This document shows positions 5,803 through 6,272 of a stretch of 6,272 nucleotides of DNA, piece after piece. The first letter of the stretch is position 1. Every line of letters starts with the position of its first letter. Where the stretch lies: positions 1 to 6,272 of the forward strand of contig JANQMQ010000460.1 of assembly GCA_028279995.1 (NCBI GenBank). The letters run 5' to 3'. Under the pieces are notes generated by a model. That model had not been told where the DNA came from, ran no database searches, and saw nothing but the letters and a program-made list of their open reading frames with translations. Position numbers and translations under genes: made by a program. The stretch comes from Candidatus Phaeomarinibacter sp. Its GTDB lineage: Bacteria; Pseudomonadota; Alphaproteobacteria; CGMCC-115125.

Positions 5803-6272
5803 CGGCTCATCAGGAAGTCCGCGAAAGCGAAATCCGTTTCAGTATCAATGTCGACGGATCTTTCCGGCGGCATCTCGAAGAGATGGGTATCCGCGAACCA
5901 GAGCCCGTCGCCGTCCATCAGCGCATCGCGCCGCCAGACATAGATGGACCCGTTGAGATCAAAGCAGCGCGGAGCATCCTGCCGACGCACAACTGCGCCC
6001 GCAGGTGCCTTCGACAGAGCCACCGCACCATCCGGCTGTTCCTCAACCAGGTTGAAGTAGGGAGAAGACTTGGCCTCTGTGCCGGAGATCACGTTGGACA
6101 CACCCAGCCGCGCCTGCAGCGCAACCGCCTCACGAATGTCCTGGGCAATCCGCGTCGGCGACGTCGGCTGCAGATCAACCACCACGTCAAAGGTAATCCC
6201 AAGGCGTGTTTCCATTTCCGCAACACAATGGCGCTGCCCCGGCAGCTTGCCTGCTTCATCGCTCGCCATCTC
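5799..6272 (-). CDS. CMP-nonulosonic (sialic-type) acid cytidylyltransferase, partial
   Basis: The C-terminal 157 residues of an acylneuraminate cytidylyltransferase (NeuA family), which activates a nonulosonic acid with CTP to the CMP-sugar. Visible motifs, numbered from the right edge, are LQPTSPTR (34-41), RRQDAP (96-101), NGSIYVWRRDAL (107-118) and the C-terminal ERSVDIDTETDF (137-148) with metal-binding acids. The frame stays open to the window edge, and the in-frame Met at 6269 aligns to an internal stretch (family ASDE..KLP), not to a start. About 75-80 residues, including the N-terminal CTP-binding signature, lie beyond the window. The gene is on the opposite strand, ends in TAG and shares four bases with the deacetylase stop. 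Whether the sugar is legionaminic, pseudaminic or sialic acid cannot be decided here; bacterial context and sequence favour a legionaminic-like acid. Confidence 0.87.
   Translation of the reverse strand, partial: EMASDEAGKLPGQRHCVAEMETRLGITFDVVVDLQPTSPTRIAQDIREAVALQARLGVSNVISGTEAKSSPYFNLVEEQPDGAVALSKAPAGAVVRRQDAPRCFDLNGSIYVWRRDALMDGDGLWFADTHLFEMPPERSVDIDTETDFAFADFLMSR

Noticed and set aside
5819..5830. CGC-GAAA-GCG mini hairpin just inside the cytidylyltransferase end
   Set aside because: Three base pairs inside coding sequence and no T run; not supportable as a terminator.
1..6272. CRISPR arrays, insertion sequences, tRNA or rRNA genes, homopolymer phase-variation tracts
   Set aside because: Read for and not found. 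There are no regularly spaced repeats, no transposase, no RNA gene signatures and no long homopolymer inside a gene.

Overview
The window looks like chromosomal DNA of an alphaproteobacterium. It is GC-rich, very densely coded, has chained ATGA gene overlaps, and carries a short one-domain chorismate mutase of the type common in that class. A near-consensus CtrA-like box at 548-566 also points to Alphaproteobacteria. The genus cannot be named from the sequence alone.

Layout from left to right. Positions 1-179 are non-coding, with one plausible sigma70-type promoter (103-131). A small AroQ-class chorismate mutase follows (180-506). A 102-base intergenic stretch (507-608) holds a weak hairpin, the CtrA-like box and a hairpin that covers the next ribosome binding site. 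Then come six tightly packed plus-strand genes: an acyl carrier protein (609-899), a three-part FkbH/HAD-IIIC protein (917-2614), a small VOC-fold protein related to methylmalonyl-CoA epimerase (2611-3009), a double GNAT-like acyltransferase candidate (3006-4136), a class I SAM methyltransferase (4133-4828) and a NodB-type deacetylase without signal peptide (4837-5802). Three successive junctions are 4-base ATGA overlaps. The deacetylase stop overlaps the stop of a convergent minus-strand gene, a CMP-sialic/nonulosonic acid cytidylyltransferase (5799-6272) that runs off the right edge.

Working together: the cytidylyltransferase places the locus in synthesis of a nonulosonic acid sugar (legionaminic, pseudaminic or related), used on flagellin or surface polysaccharide. 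The plus-strand operon looks like a decoration module. A dedicated carrier protein and an FkbH-like enzyme would prepare a small acyl group (glyceryl in known FkbH pathways), the deacetylase would free an amine on a sugar, the GNAT-like protein would transfer the acyl group, and the methyltransferase could methylate it. The family assignments are read from motifs. The pathway is inference. One observation against a simple glyceryl-ACP model is that the cysteine I expect in the FkbH motif CSKN is alanine here.
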